Assembly (NCBI RefSeq): GCF_902712875.1
Contig: NZ_LR743509.1
Coordinates: forward strand, 2,804,001-2,868,000
Source: Hyphomicrobium sp. ghe19
GTDB lineage: Bacteria; Pseudomonadota; Alphaproteobacteria; Rhizobiales; Hyphomicrobiaceae
DNA: 64,000 nt
Direction: 5' to 3'
Shown: positions 9,445-19,807 of the stretch, in pieces
How positions within the stretch are numbered: the stretch's first letter is position 1
Layout: each line of letters begins with the position of its first letter
The notes under the pieces: model-generated
Database searches by the model: none
The model's input: only the letters and a program-made list of their open reading frames with translations
What the model was told of the DNA's origin: nothing
Translations under genes and position numbers: made by a program

Positions 9445-10911
9445 GTGGCGGCGTATATGGCTAACACTAGTGCCCGCGTTGAGCTTGGCGCCCTTCCTCG
9501 CCGGCGGCCTCCCCGGACCTGGGCTTCCATGTTTTCGAAGCTCGATACGTGCGTTTCGGTGTTGGCGATCTTCGAAGCTGCATCGGTCATCTTGGCGGCA
9601 TCCGCTGCCAAATTCCTTTACATCGATCTCTGCATCGGCCGACTTCAACCGTGGTGGCCGTATTTGGCGCCTGCTCCCCTGTTGGCGACCACGCTTTATC
9701 TTTTCCTGAAGCGGGCCGACCTCTACGACCCGAGTTCTATCAGCCAACCCGCCGTGCCATATGGCCGGATCTTCGGCGCGTTGGTGACTTCGTTCCTCCT
9801 TCTTCTCGGAATTTTGTACATTCTCAAGGTCGCGGATTGGTACTCGAGAGGGTGGTTTCTCACGTGGTTCGCCATTAGCGCGTTACTTTTGATCACTGTA
9901 CGGATCGCTGGAATGCACTATGTGCGCCGGATGGTGGCGCAAGGCAGAATTCGGCAGCGGATCGCAATGTTCGGTGATCCCGATTTCATTACAGCCATGA
10001 AAGCGAGCGTCGAAACTGCAGATCCCTCACCTGCGATCGAAGGGATTTATCTGGCGCCGACGAACGCTCGTCCCGAGAATCTTCATTCCGATGGCGGTCT
10101 CGAAGAGCTTAAGAACGCGATCGAGCGGAGACGGTACGATACAATCATAATCGGCTTCCCGGCCGAACACATCGAGTCCATCAAAGCGGCCGTGAACGAT
10201 CTGGCTTCGTATTCCACGGAACTGCTACTCTGCACGAAGCTCGAACGCGAACCACTTATTGTTCGCGGAGCACGACAAATCGGAACGCTTCGGGCTGACA
10301 TCGTCAATTTGGTGCCGTTGTCGGAAAGCAATCGCGTTCTCAAGGCGGCCCTCGACTACATCTTGGCAGGAGCCGGTCTTTTCCTCTTGTCGCCCCTCCT
10401 CATTCTTATTGCGATCGCCATCAAACTCGATAGCCCGGGACCCGTGTTCTTCCGGCAGCGCCGATACGGTCAGAACAACCGCATCTTCCGGATATACAAA
10501 TTCCGAACGATGCTCGTCACCGAAGACGGGCAGCACATCAAGCAGGCGGAACGCAACGACCCGAGAGTTACACGCATCGGATGGTTTCTGCGCCGCACGA
10601 GCCTCGATGAGCTCCCGCAGTTGATCAACGTTTTGACTGGCGACATGTCGATCGTCGGCCCCCGTCCGCATGCCTTGGCTCACGATCAATTATTCGATCA
10701 GCAGCTCGATCTATTTTCGCTTCGCCGTCGCGTTCGTCCGGGCTTGACGGGATGGGCTCAGGTTCATGGCTTTCGCGGCGAGACCAAGACGACCTTGGAT
10801 ATCAGAAAGCGCGTGGAACATGATCTCTATTACATCGACAATTGGTCGATCTGGCTCGACCTTGAGATCGTGATGCGCACGTTGTTCGTGCTCTTTCGAG
10901 GCGCGTACTAA
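9445..10911 (+). CDS. Polyprenyl-phosphate sugar-1-phosphate transferase (WcaJ/WbaP type)
   Basis: The initiating enzyme of repeat-unit assembly: it would transfer a hexose-1-phosphate from UDP-sugar to undecaprenyl phosphate at the inner membrane. The N-terminal half has several membrane segments (about 30-140) and a nucleotide-binding-like middle domain. The C-terminal catalytic domain (about 300-488) begins with a hydrophobic segment followed by [38 protein letters not shown] and [10 protein letters not shown], all hallmarks of the bacterial sugar transferase family. Length (488) is normal. The frame opens with GTG at 9445; ATG codons at 9457 and 9529 are alternatives and no ribosome binding site is decisive. 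It is the first gene of a rightward pair with the acyltransferase downstream. Confidence 0.93.
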   Translation: MAAYMANTSARVELGALPRRRPPRTWASMFSKLDTCVSVLAIFEAASVILAASAAKFLYIDLCIGRLQPWWPYLAPAPLLATTLYLFLKRADLYDPSSISQPAVPYGRIFGALVTSFLLLLGILYILKVADWYSRGWFLTWFAISALLLITVRIAGMHYVRRMVAQGRIRQRIAMFGDPDFITAMKASVETADPSPAIEGIYLAPTNARPENLHSDGGLEELKNAIERRRYDTIIIGFPAEHIESIKAAVNDLASYSTELLLCTKLEREPLIVRGARQIGTLRADIVNLVPLSESNRVLKAALDYILAGAGLFLLSPLLILIAIAIKLDSPGPVFFRQRRYGQNNRIFRIYKFRTMLVTEDGQHIKQAERNDPRVTRIGWFLRRTSLDELPQLINVLTGDMSIVGPRPHALAHDQLFDQQLDLFSLRRRVRPGLTGWAQVHGFRGETKTTLDIRKRVEHDLYYIDNWSIWLDLEIVMRTLFVLFRGAY

Positions 10912-10938
10912 AATAAGCTCTGGCGGCCGTTTCTTGAA

Positions 10939-12021
10939 ATGCGGATTTTCGAACACGCGACGATAGCAATCAGTGCCAAAGAGGCAGACTTGCGGCGCGA
11001 TGTTCATGTGCAAACGCTGCGAGGAATAGCTTGTCTTCTCATCGTCGCTTATCACGTCACAGGGACCGACGGGACCCACGGCGTTGAGATTGCGGCTGAT
11101 CACCCGCTCGCAATATTTAATCTTCTGTTGGCCCCGGTTCGGCTTCCGCTCTTCACTTTCATTTCCGGCTACGTGTATGCCATGAGACCAGTCAGGGTCG
11201 GAGGTGGATCGCAATTTCTATTTGGCAAAGCTCGCCGGCTTCTGGTTCCCCTCGTCGTCGTGGGCGGACTTTATTTTCTTATTCAAGATCATGTGCCGGG
11301 AACACACTATTTTCTGCCGCTGCATGACGTTTGGCAAATTGCCATGTTTCCCTATCAGCACTTATGGTACCTGCAGGCGCTGATGCTGATTTTTACGACC
11401 ACCGTCGTCCTCGAGTCTCTTCGTCAAATGGAGAATCTGAGGAGTTGGCTATTGGTGCTAGCGGCAAGCATCCTGATCTATGTGTCTATCAAATTTCCAA
11501 TCGATCTGGTCGCGATCAACGAAGCCCTGTTTCTTCTACCCTTTTTTACACTGGGCCTTGGAGTTCGACGCTTCCACGAAACACTCACAACACCACCATT
11601 GGGAGCAGTGTCAGCGTTTTTTGCCCTGCTGGGTATATTCGCATATTTTTTGATGATCATGAGATCCGTCGCTTTCACTGAGCTTGATCAAGATCTGCTG
11701 CGGATAGTGATCGGAATGCCCGCATGCGTTGCGTTGTTCTGTTTTCAGGTGGAGTGCTTTCCGATCGCGTGGATTGGTGAATTTTCCTATGCGATCTATC
11801 TGTTCCATATCCTCGGCACCGCTGGCGCTCGGATCTTCTTGATGCGATGCGGTGTCACCGACACAAGCCATCTCATAATCGCATCGTTTTTAGCTGGCCT
11901 GAGCCTCCCTATCCTGATTCAGATCTTTGCAGATCGTTCTAAGGTCGCGTCCTTTCTTCTGCTTGGCCGAAATCCAAAGCGGGCCAGAGTCCAAACATCA
12001 TTACCAATCTTGGCTCCGTGA
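10939..12021 (+). CDS. Acyltransferase 3 family membrane protein
   Basis: A 360-residue polytopic membrane protein. The N-terminal VQTLRGIACLLIVAYHV (about 29-45) contains the R-G and late His pattern of acyltransferase 3 enzymes, which move acetyl or other acyl groups across the inner membrane onto sugars. About ten hydrophobic segments follow. It begins 27 bases after the initiating transferase on the same strand, so the two are probably co-transcribed. The likely job is O-acetylation of the exopolysaccharide or its lipid-linked precursor; the acceptor is unknown. It is one of three such proteins in this window. Confidence 0.85.
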   Translation: MRIFEHATIAISAKEADLRRDVHVQTLRGIACLLIVAYHVTGTDGTHGVEIAADHPLAIFNLLLAPVRLPLFTFISGYVYAMRPVRVGGGSQFLFGKARRLLVPLVVVGGLYFLIQDHVPGTHYFLPLHDVWQIAMFPYQHLWYLQALMLIFTTTVVLESLRQMENLRSWLLVLAASILIYVSIKFPIDLVAINEALFLLPFFTLGLGVRRFHETLTTPPLGAVSAFFALLGIFAYFLMIMRSVAFTELDQDLLRIVIGMPACVALFCFQVECFPIAWIGEFSYAIYLFHILGTAGARIFLMRCGVTDTSHLIIASFLAGLSLPILIQIFADRSKVASFLLLGRNPKRARVQTSLPILAP

Positions 12022-12153
12022 TCCTGCGGCTGTCGGGTTGGTCTTTAATAGGTATCCGCCGCCTCATCGCAGAAAAGACAGATGAGCGATGCCCTGCTCA
12101 CGACCCGACATGTCGGACCCTCTGCGAGCGGCGCATCGAGATGGACATCTACT

Positions 12154-14094
12154 TCATCGGAAGACACAGTTGCGATGGCACCACCGGATGAGCACGTATA
12201 TCGACCAGACTCGCGACCAGTACATCCCCGGAGCCCCGTCCAGGAAGGCGCGCCAGAGCCCCGCCACCGCTGCAGGATCGAGTCCGACTGGAGCGATGGC
12301 CTGCGGATCCCGCATGGTCTGGTCCATAGCGTCCTTGAGGCCACGACGGATCCAGCGATCGAACGGCAGCACGAATCCACTCTTGGGCCGGTCGAAGAGC
12401 GACGGATCGAGGCCGCGCAAGCCAATGCGCCGTAACATTGCCTTGCGCCGTAACGGCGCGTAGCGCACCTGATCCGGCAGACGGTCTACGCTCTCGAAGA
12501 GCACCTGATCCACTAGCGGCACTCGCTGCTCCAGCGAGGCGGCCATACTCGCCACGTCGTTGTCGCGAAGCAACCGTTCGCCCAGGAAGAGCCGCTGCTC
12601 CATGACGCTGATCGCAGAGAGCGGTGTACGGCCCCGAGTCTCGGCGTCGAGACGTCTGCGCATCTCTGGTGTCAGGCCGTCGGCCAACACATCAGCAAAT
12701 CCGGGCGCCAAGAGCTCACGCTGAAAACCGGGGAGGAAGAGCGCGTAGGCGAGCTGGTAAAGCGAGAGCAGATCATCGGCGTGGCGAACCATCTCTGGAA
12801 GCTTGGCCCAGCGGGTCTGGGGCGGCACCGCCCCTCCGGCCCGCCGCAGCGGCCAGGTCGCGAGTGTAGCCGCTGCCGCTTGCAGTTCGCGCGGCACCCA
12901 GCTGATGCGCTGCGACCATTGCTGGAGGACCGGAAGATCGCGGTAGGAGGTGTAGCCACCAAAGAGTTCGTCGCCCCCCGTGCCCGACAACGCCACGGTA
13001 AACCCGGCGTCGCGTATGACCTTCGACATGTAATAGGCGTTCAAACCATCGAAGGTCGGCTGATCGAGACTATCGAGCGCCGAGTCGAGCTTCTCGACGA
13101 AATGCCCCTCCGTCAACACGACCTCGTGATGCTGGGTTCCTATAGCGGCCGCAATCCGGCTCGCGATTGGCCCCTCATTGAGTTCCTGTTCCTCGAACGC
13201 CATCGTGAAAGTGTGGATCGGGGTCTGCGCAGCGCGCTGCGCTATGTTGGCTATCACGGAAGAGTCGACACCGCTCGATAAGAAAACCGCGACGGGCACG
13301 TCGCTGGCGAGGTGGAGCTTGAGCCCATGCTCGAGGACAGCTGCCAAGCCGCTTTCATCCATCGTCTGATCGGGGGACCGCTCGGGGATGCTCCAGTAAG
13401 TCTCCTGGCGGACTTCATTGCCTCTACCATCCAACTCGAGCAGAGAGCCCGGCCACATAAGCTCGACATCTTTGACGGCGCTATTGGAGCCGGTCACAAA
13501 GCCGTTCCAGACACAACTGGCGACAGCCCGAGGATCGAGTTGGGGTGTTCCCAAAAGTCCGGACGCGAGGAGCGCGCGGAGTTCCGAAGCAAAGGCGATC
13601 GACCATTCCGCGTTTGTGTCCGTCGCGCGCGCTACATACAGAGGCTTGATGCCCAGAGGATCCCTGGCCAGCAGCAGTCTGCGCTGCTTCGGATCCCAGC
13701 AGGCGAAGGCGAACATGCCGCGCAGCCAGCTCACTGCAGACGGTCCATGCAGCGCGAGCGCACGCAGCATAATCGCCGTATCGCCTGTGGACTTGAACTC
13801 TTGTCCCTCGCCGACCAAGCGCTCGCGCAATTCTGAAAAGTTGTAGATCTCGCCGTTAAAGACCACGACATGCCCGGTCACCGGGTCGATCATAGGCTGG
13901 GCGCCAGCGGACGAGAGGTCGAGGATGGAAAGCCGGCGATGGGCCAACAGCGCGCCCCAACCGCGGTCATCCGGTTCGGCGGTCCAGATTCCACTGCCGT
14001 CCGGGCCGCGGTGGATAAGAGCCTCGCTCATGCGCTTCAGTGCGGAGCGATTGTTCTCGTCCAGCCGTCCGATAATTCCGGCGATGCCACACAC
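12154..14094 (-). CDS. asnB: Asparagine synthetase-like glutamine amidotransferase
   Basis: A class II glutamine amidotransferase joined to a synthetase domain (646 residues). The GTG at 14094 is immediately followed by a Cys codon and CGIAGI; a start there leaves the catalytic Cys at position 2, as the Ntn mechanism needs. GAGG lies 9 bases upstream. An in-frame TTG further up is rejected. The HRGPDGSG region, the synthetase PP-loop SSGVDSS (about residue 270) and SGTGGDELFGGY are intact. Canonical AsnB makes asparagine, but relatives inside polysaccharide loci amidate sugar carboxylates or act in lipopolysaccharide assembly; the location between exopolysaccharide genes favours the latter (inference). 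It is convergent with the upstream acyltransferase. Confidence 0.9.
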   Translation of the reverse strand: MCGIAGIIGRLDENNRSALKRMSEALIHRGPDGSGIWTAEPDDRGWGALLAHRRLSILDLSSAGAQPMIDPVTGHVVVFNGEIYNFSELRERLVGEGQEFKSTGDTAIMLRALALHGPSAVSWLRGMFAFACWDPKQRRLLLARDPLGIKPLYVARATDTNAEWSIAFASELRALLASGLLGTPQLDPRAVASCVWNGFVTGSNSAVKDVELMWPGSLLELDGRGNEVRQETYWSIPERSPDQTMDESGLAAVLEHGLKLHLASDVPVAVFLSSGVDSSVIANIAQRAAQTPIHTFTMAFEEQELNEGPIASRIAAAIGTQHHEVVLTEGHFVEKLDSALDSLDQPTFDGLNAYYMSKVIRDAGFTVALSGTGGDELFGGYTSYRDLPVLQQWSQRISWVPRELQAAAATLATWPLRRAGGAVPPQTRWAKLPEMVRHADDLLSLYQLAYALFLPGFQRELLAPGFADVLADGLTPEMRRRLDAETRGRTPLSAISVMEQRLFLGERLLRDNDVASMAASLEQRVPLVDQVLFESVDRLPDQVRYAPLRRKAMLRRIGLRGLDPSLFDRPKSGFVLPFDRWIRRGLKDAMDQTMRDPQAIAPVGLDPAAVAGLWRAFLDGAPGMYWSRVWSIYVLIRWCHRNCVFR

Positions 14095-14367
14095 AGGGCG
14101 GAACCTCAAGAGAGAAGAAAGGCTTCAGATTGGTCGAGCCAGAGGCTCATTCTTGGCGACCGCTCTCCTGCCCCGCCTCGTCCTCACTAAATCTGCGATT
14201 ACAAAGACGCTGACCCATTAGGATAACGCGAGGTCAGCCAACAAAAGTAAAGTCGGCCTGGCAATTATGGTCAAGGCGCCGGGATTCATACCCGGTTCGT
14301 ATCAAGTGTTGCCAATCGTTGGCTCCGGCGAACGAGGCCGCCTGGAGCTCCATTTTGGATGCCAGTA

Positions 14368-15723
14368 TTACGGCGAGACCACGGTGGTCGTGCTGTTTGT
14401 AAGGACGTGAGCGCCCGAAGCGATATCGGCGACTGTTCGGCCACTGACCATTGCGCCCGAGGCCGTCGATGTCCAAGTATTCACGTACAAGAGGAACTTC
14501 GTGACTTCGGTGGACTCGGCATTGGCCGCGTAGATGAGGTCTTTATCGCGCATCTGGAACCGCTGCCCGAGGAAGAAGCTGGACGGATCGCGGAAATTGG
14601 CTCTGTAGATCGTCGGAATCACCCTCTGGTCGGGTGCGAATTTCTTCAAGTCGACGCCCATTCTAGAGAGTGTCTCACGGCGCTCCGGACGGTACAGGAA
14701 GACCTGCGCCGGATTAGCGCGCGCATCGGCAAGACCTCCGGCTCTCGCTATCGCTTCATTTAGAGATAGCCGCTCTTGGTCAAACGCGTACTGAGCGCTC
14801 ACCGCCGATGAATTGCCGCCCTCCACGACGCCGTTGCCAATGGATGCCAATGCACCAAATCCGATATAGGTCTTCGGTTCGCGCGTGACATAAATCACGT
14901 CACCTGCCGCGACAAAGATGTTCTCTGCCGGGTTTGTAATGAGCCTCGTGAACGGAACTTTAGCGATCTGACCTTTGCGCTGCAGTGTCACCAACAGGTC
15001 GTAACCTGCGAATCTGCCTCCGCTGGGAGCGGCACTTCCACCCCCTCCGTTGGCTTTGGAAATCATATCCAAAATCCGCTCGCCGGAGCCGATTAGCTTT
15101 ATTTTATTGCCCCCCGCGTCTCCAATCACGGTGACTGAGTCGGCGTTCTGTTCGACGATATTGACAATGACTTGCGGTTCTATCGCGCGCTTCGCGAGTT
15201 TCGCTTCGATGTCCCGCTGGACTTCGGGCACCGTACGCCCCGCTGCTTTGACGGATCCGGCGTACGGAACCGAGATGTTGCCATTGCCGCCGACCGCTTG
15301 TGATGGAAGCGTAACGTAGTTGCCTGCACGGGAGGCATTCTCCCCGGAGGTAAACAGGCCGCCTGTCGATGATTCGAAGATCGATACCTGGAGAACGTCA
15401 CCAACGCCGACTCTGACTACCGGCGCCGGGCCGCGTTGCGTGCCAAAGGTCCGGTATAGCGAATCGGGTGCAATGTTCTCTAATACGTCAATGACAATCG
15501 GACTGATATCTACAAGAGCGTAGTCGTACGCGGCGACCTCTCGCGGTGTAGAAACTTCCGTAGTCGCTCCGCGATGGATTTCTCGATATTCGGGCCCGTT
15601 TACAGGGAAATGCGAGCATCCCGACAGCACAAAAGCCGCCAGCAGCGGCAAGCGCGCGGCGACCGGAGACAATGCCTTCTGCACGCCAAACAAGGTGCGC
15701 ATGACCTTATCGGTTATACGCAT
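14368..15723 (-). CDS. Polysaccharide export outer-membrane lipoprotein (Wza/BexD family)
   Basis: The outer-membrane export channel component. A signal peptide ends in a lipobox (LSGC), with the lipidated Cys at residue 36 from the ATG at 15723; a second ATG at 15702 would put it at 29. Extending to the ATG at 15795 would give an implausibly long leader. The polysaccharide export domain begins near residue 100 (VRVGVGDVLQVSIFE), followed by SLBB-type segments (around SVTVIGDAGG and the LSLNEAIARAGGL stretch). Length (451) is normal for the longer alphaproteobacterial members. The co-polymerase/kinase gene lies upstream on the same strand, the usual partnership. Confidence 0.9.
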   Translation of the reverse strand: MRITDKVMRTLFGVQKALSPVAARLPLLAAFVLSGCSHFPVNGPEYREIHRGATTEVSTPREVAAYDYALVDISPIVIDVLENIAPDSLYRTFGTQRGPAPVVRVGVGDVLQVSIFESSTGGLFTSGENASRAGNYVTLPSQAVGGNGNISVPYAGSVKAAGRTVPEVQRDIEAKLAKRAIEPQVIVNIVEQNADSVTVIGDAGGNKIKLIGSGERILDMISKANGGGGSAAPSGGRFAGYDLLVTLQRKGQIAKVPFTRLITNPAENIFVAAGDVIYVTREPKTYIGFGALASIGNGVVEGGNSSAVSAQYAFDQERLSLNEAIARAGGLADARANPAQVFLYRPERRETLSRMGVDLKKFAPDQRVIPTIYRANFRDPSSFFLGQRFQMRDKDLIYAANAESTEVTKFLLYVNTWTSTASGAMVSGRTVADIASGAHVLTNSTTTVVSP

Positions 15724-16019
15724 GTTGGGCACGACAGTGCGCTCGGTGTGAGCGACCAGCACATTCCCCAATTGACTTCCCCCACGGAACTTCAAGTCGG
15801 AAAACTAATGATCAGATTAGTGGTTGGAAGTGCTCATATGCGATTCGTTCGAGTTAAGCATAATGGAAAAGCCAAATGGGCCACGCCGCACACTGAGCAT
15901 TTGCTCAAAGAATAGCTGAAGGCCGTTGAACATGCTGCAATTCAGCCACACGCCCTGGCCAGACTATGTGCTGATGCAATCAGCGATGTCCCGATGGTTA
16001 AGAAAGGAGCCTCTACATC

Positions 16020-18236
16020 TCACCCGAGATAGTAGGCTCCCACTCTCCTGCCTTTGTAGGCTTCGATGCTGCGCAAGGTCGCCGGATCGGCCTTGTTGAG
16101 GATCGCGCAAACGATGCGATCACGGATGCCTTCCACTTCCGAAAGAGCTTCCTCAACAAGACGCTGCTTGGTCTCACCCCACTCGATGACAAAAACGAAT
16201 TGATCAATGAAGCGCTCAATAATCTTGACGTCTACAACTGACATTATCGGCGGAGCCTCAATCACGATGAAATCATAGGCTTCGCGGGCCACTTCGAGAA
16301 GCTTCTCCATCTGAGAAGAGCCGAGCAACTCGGATGCATTGACGATAGGTTCGGACAGAACGCACGGTAGCACATCCACTTTGGAGCGTTCGCGCCTGAC
16401 CACTAGAGACGAAAGCCGCGATGGATCGGCCAGAGCCTCGATCAATCCCTCGTTGGCATCGGGCACCAACTCCCGTGTAACCATCCGCCGACGCAAATCG
16501 CAGTCGATGATCAGCAGTCGCGACGTCGCGGACATGCTCATGAGATCCGCGAGGTTATTCGCGACAGTTGTCTTGCCTTCCTGTGAAACGGAAGAGACGA
16601 CGCAAATCGTCAACCCGCCTTTTTTATTTCGCCGTGTAGCTTTGATCAATGCGCGGACATGCCGAAATTGCTCCGTAAATCGCGAGTACGGAGCCTCGAC
16701 GACATAGTCGGCGATACTGGCGGACTTTTGTTTGCGTATCGTTTCCAAGACGACGCAATAAAGCCCAGTAGCGCGCTTCACTTGATCTGGCCTGCGGAAC
16801 ACGCCAGCCGTCCATTCTCTCGCTACCGCCGTGCCCATGCCTGCAAAAAGGCCAAAAACTATACCTGCTCCGAGCACGAGCAACGATTTGCTGCTCTTGT
16901 GCAACGGTGGGGCTGCCCTCGTGATGATATGGGCGTCCTCGTTCTCAAGCCGACTCTGATTCATCTCATTGAATTTGCGCAGAGCGGAATTGTACAGCGC
17001 ACGGAGTGCACGCGCAGTTGTCTCAAGCTCGCGATACTTGATCTGTAATTGTCCGTCCAATTTGGACACCCGAGCTGATAGCTCATCATTCCGGTTCGTT
17101 GTAGATTCTGCAACGGAGAGATCGCTCAAATCCCCGGCCTGCTCCGTGTCTATGGCGTCCACCGCCGCACTGTCGGACACCGAATTCTCCTCGGGCGCCG
17201 CAGCAATTCGTAGTTCCTCATTTCGAATAGCGTTGTCCAGGTCGTCCATCTGCTTACGGAGCTTGATCACCGCGAGATGCGCCGGTCCTAATGTATGCTC
17301 TAGCTCGCGGGCCTTGGTTGCCACGTCGACATACTGAGACCGCAGCCTCATGATCAGCTGGTTGTCCGGGACCGCATTGAACAGATTGTTTGTCTTTTTG
17401 AACTCTTGCAGCTCTCTGTCGGCTTTGAGAGATTGTTGTTTAAGGTCCGTCAGCCGGCTCTCCAGCAACTGGCTCACCATTTTACCGGAGTTGATTTTGC
17501 GCCGCTCAATATTGGCGATGTAAGTGTCCGCGATGGCGTTGGCGATTTTCGCCGCCTTCATAGGATCCGGCGAAGCGTAGGTTACATTGATTACGTTCGG
17601 GACATCCGCACGCTCCACAGTCAGTCGAGTCAGAAGCTTCTCGACAGCAGTCCTTTCAAGCGCGGTATCGAGGTCGATAGACGTCCCCGATTTCAATCCA
17701 AGAGATTGCTTTATGGATTCTTTCAGCTTCCTGAAGCTGGCCCCGATGCTTTCAGCAGCACATCCGATGTCGGCGTTGACCAAACAACTGGACAAGCTCG
17801 GCGAGTCCGGTGAAATTTCCGAGCGTGGTGGGCCAACGAATTCTGGATCGTGAGCCAAGTCCAAAGAACGGACGACCGGAACAATAATACTGTCGGACGA
17901 CAGCACATAAATCTGGCCGCCGAGATCCATATCGTCGAGCGTCGGCTCGTCGATGATTTTATTGGTCTGTAAGTATCGATTAACAGACCGATCCAACAGA
18001 ATACGCGCGCTACTTTTATAGATTTCAGGGGCAATCACGACATACGTGATTCCAGCGGCCAAACCGACCAAACATCCAATCAGCGGCAAAAGCCACGATC
18101 TCCGTAGGATCCAGAAAATGTCCGAGACCCTGACCGGTGATCCATTGTTTGCTTGATAGGACGCGTCGAATCCAGACGGATACTCATTGTCGGGGACGCG
18201 GATGTTCGATAAGTCCAATGTTGTTTTTCCACTCAT
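16020..18236 (-). CDS. Wzz/tyrosine autokinase polysaccharide co-polymerase (Wzc-like)
   Basis: A bacterial tyrosine kinase fused to a chain-length determinant (738 residues). The N-terminal Wzz domain has a first membrane segment at about 49-70 and a second at about 450-470, with a long periplasmic coiled-coil region between. The cytoplasmic kinase has Walker A SQEGKTT with Lys555, Walker A' LLIIDCD with Asp578, and Walker B DFIVIEAPP. The C-terminus carries three tyrosines (AYKGRRVGAYYLG), a short Tyr cluster. It would control chain length and export with the Wza-like protein encoded downstream. I chose the ATG at 18236; the frame stays open a further 95 codons upstream, encoding an unusual Cys-rich stretch. 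Confidence 0.92.
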   Translation of the reverse strand: MSGKTTLDLSNIRVPDNEYPSGFDASYQANNGSPVRVSDIFWILRRSWLLPLIGCLVGLAAGITYVVIAPEIYKSSARILLDRSVNRYLQTNKIIDEPTLDDMDLGGQIYVLSSDSIIVPVVRSLDLAHDPEFVGPPRSEISPDSPSLSSCLVNADIGCAAESIGASFRKLKESIKQSLGLKSGTSIDLDTALERTAVEKLLTRLTVERADVPNVINVTYASPDPMKAAKIANAIADTYIANIERRKINSGKMVSQLLESRLTDLKQQSLKADRELQEFKKTNNLFNAVPDNQLIMRLRSQYVDVATKARELEHTLGPAHLAVIKLRKQMDDLDNAIRNEELRIAAAPEENSVSDSAAVDAIDTEQAGDLSDLSVAESTTNRNDELSARVSKLDGQLQIKYRELETTARALRALYNSALRKFNEMNQSRLENEDAHIITRAAPPLHKSSKSLLVLGAGIVFGLFAGMGTAVAREWTAGVFRRPDQVKRATGLYCVVLETIRKQKSASIADYVVEAPYSRFTEQFRHVRALIKATRRNKKGGLTICVVSSVSQEGKTTVANNLADLMSMSATSRLLIIDCDLRRRMVTRELVPDANEGLIEALADPSRLSSLVVRRERSKVDVLPCVLSEPIVNASELLGSSQMEKLLEVAREAYDFIVIEAPPIMSVVDVKIIERFIDQFVFVIEWGETKQRLVEEALSEVEGIRDRIVCAILNKADPATLRSIEAYKGRRVGAYYLG

Positions 18237-18565
18237 TACGCTGAAAGTTCTTGCACGATCAATGAGCCAGGATGGGTCAAGTACTGGGCAATTGCAAGTA
18301 ACGAGCCAACCTAGCAATTGATCGCCTTTTTGGTGCAATCCCTCTCCGTTGCAGATCATACATTTAACGACGCCTGCGTGGCACGGTAGATTAACTTCCA
18401 TATCATTGAATAAACGAATGTGCCCATCGGCCCATTTTGGCTGTCGTCCGGCATCGATACAAAAGGGGACACCATTTTTTTTGATGGTCCATTTCTTGAG
18501 TGAGTGGCTTGCCAATTTCAAAATGGCACGTCGCGTGCTCCGAACCTCCGTGGCCGGCTCTAAAG
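18237..18565. other. Divergent promoter region of the kinase and glycosyltransferase genes
   Basis: This 329-base gap separates leftward and rightward transcription units, so it should carry promoters for both. In the leftward direction the reading frame of the kinase continues without a stop, encoding a segment with clustered cysteines (C-x7-C-x2-C and CNC). No clear operator or -35/-10 pair could be assigned. Confidence 0.4.
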
Positions 18566-19807
18566 ATGACAGAACAACGACTGAATATTCTCCATGTCTC
18601 GCAGATGCCGGCCAGCCCTCCGCGTTTTGGCGCCCAGGCTCGGATCCACGGGCTGTTGACCGAATTGGCGCGACATCACGATGTCACGGCAGTCAGCCTG
18701 GTCGACGATGGCTTCAATATCGATGAATGCCGGCAGGCAATGGAATCCTATTGCCGGAAGGTTTATCTGCTGCCGAACCCCAATAGTGCGAATGGCGTCA
18801 AAAAGCGGCTGAAGCAGCTAGGTTCACTGACGTCGCCACTTAGCTTCGAGCGTCTTATTGGTACCGTTCCTGCACTGCAGGATACGTTGGACCGGGTCTT
18901 GCGAACAACGCGCTTCGATATCGTGAACCTTGAGTTCACATTTCTGGGTCATTGCAATTTGCGCCAAGCGCCGCCGGGGGGGAAAAAGCCTTTGATATTC
19001 GTGGATTCCCATAACATCGACTATGAACTCGCCCGACAATATGCGAGGTGCTCGGGCAGCTTGGTGCGACGTCTCTATGCCGAAGTGAATTGGCGTAAAC
19101 TACGGCGAGAAGAGTTGCAGACCTACGCCGACGCCGACGGTGTCTATCTTTGCAGCACAAATGACGAGCGGCGGCTCCTCGATGAAGTCCCGGGCATTCG
19201 CACCGCCGTGATCCCCAACGCCGCAGATGTCGAATACTATCAGCCAAGTCCAGGAGATCCCACGCCCGATGGTCGTACGGTAGTATTTTTCGGCCTTCTT
19301 TCATACGTCCCAAATATTGATGGCGTCACCTATTTCCTCCGGGATATCTGGCCACGCATCGCCGCGGCACATCCGAATTCACGCTTAAAGGTCATCGGCG
19401 GCAATCCGCACCCTTCACTGCGAGCCTTTGCCGGACCGCAGATTGAGTTCACAGGATTCGTGCCAGATCTTCGCCCCCATCTTGCTGAGGCTGCGGCGGT
19501 AGTCGTGCCGCTGCGCCTCGGGGGCGGGACACGATTGAAGATCGTCGAGGGCATGGCGATGGGGAAGGCAATAGTGTCCACCACGTTGGGCGCCGAAGGT
19601 ATTGAGGCCGTTGACGGCCGGGACATTCTCATAGCTGATACCCCCGCGGCGTTCGCGGACTCGGTGAACCGGCTGCTGGCTGATTCCGCCTTAGCGGCGC
19701 ACATCGGCAAATCGGCCAGGCGGCTTGCGGTCCAACGCTATTCATGGCGCGAGGCGGCCAGTGCGCTCGATCGCTTCTATCGTCGGATCCCGGGGAATGA
19801 TCCATGA
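18566..19807 (+). CDS. Glycosyltransferase family 4, GT-B fold
   Basis: A 413-residue GT-B enzyme that would add a sugar to the lipid-linked repeat unit on the cytoplasmic face. The N-terminal MPASPPRFGAQARIHGLL is typical of the acceptor-side domain. The C-terminal half carries VVFFGLLSYVPNIDG, EFTGFVPDLRPHLAEA and the donor-binding VVPLRLGGGTRLKIVEGMA, close to the family 1/4 pattern. I start at the ATG 18566 (MTEQRL) because upstream codons look non-coding. The stop overlaps the next gene's start by 4 bases (ATGA), indicating an operon. Confidence 0.88.
   Translation: MTEQRLNILHVSQMPASPPRFGAQARIHGLLTELARHHDVTAVSLVDDGFNIDECRQAMESYCRKVYLLPNPNSANGVKKRLKQLGSLTSPLSFERLIGTVPALQDTLDRVLRTTRFDIVNLEFTFLGHCNLRQAPPGGKKPLIFVDSHNIDYELARQYARCSGSLVRRLYAEVNWRKLRREELQTYADADGVYLCSTNDERRLLDEVPGIRTAVIPNAADVEYYQPSPGDPTPDGRTVVFFGLLSYVPNIDGVTYFLRDIWPRIAAAHPNSRLKVIGGNPHPSLRAFAGPQIEFTGFVPDLRPHLAEAAAVVVPLRLGGGTRLKIVEGMAMGKAIVSTTLGAEGIEAVDGRDILIADTPAAFADSVNRLLADSALAAHIGKSARRLAVQRYSWREAASALDRFYRRIPGNDP

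Noticed and set aside
12108..12119. 12-base palindrome CCGACATGTCGG between convergent genes
   Set aside because: No loop and no T tract, so not a convincing terminator; too short to claim an operator.
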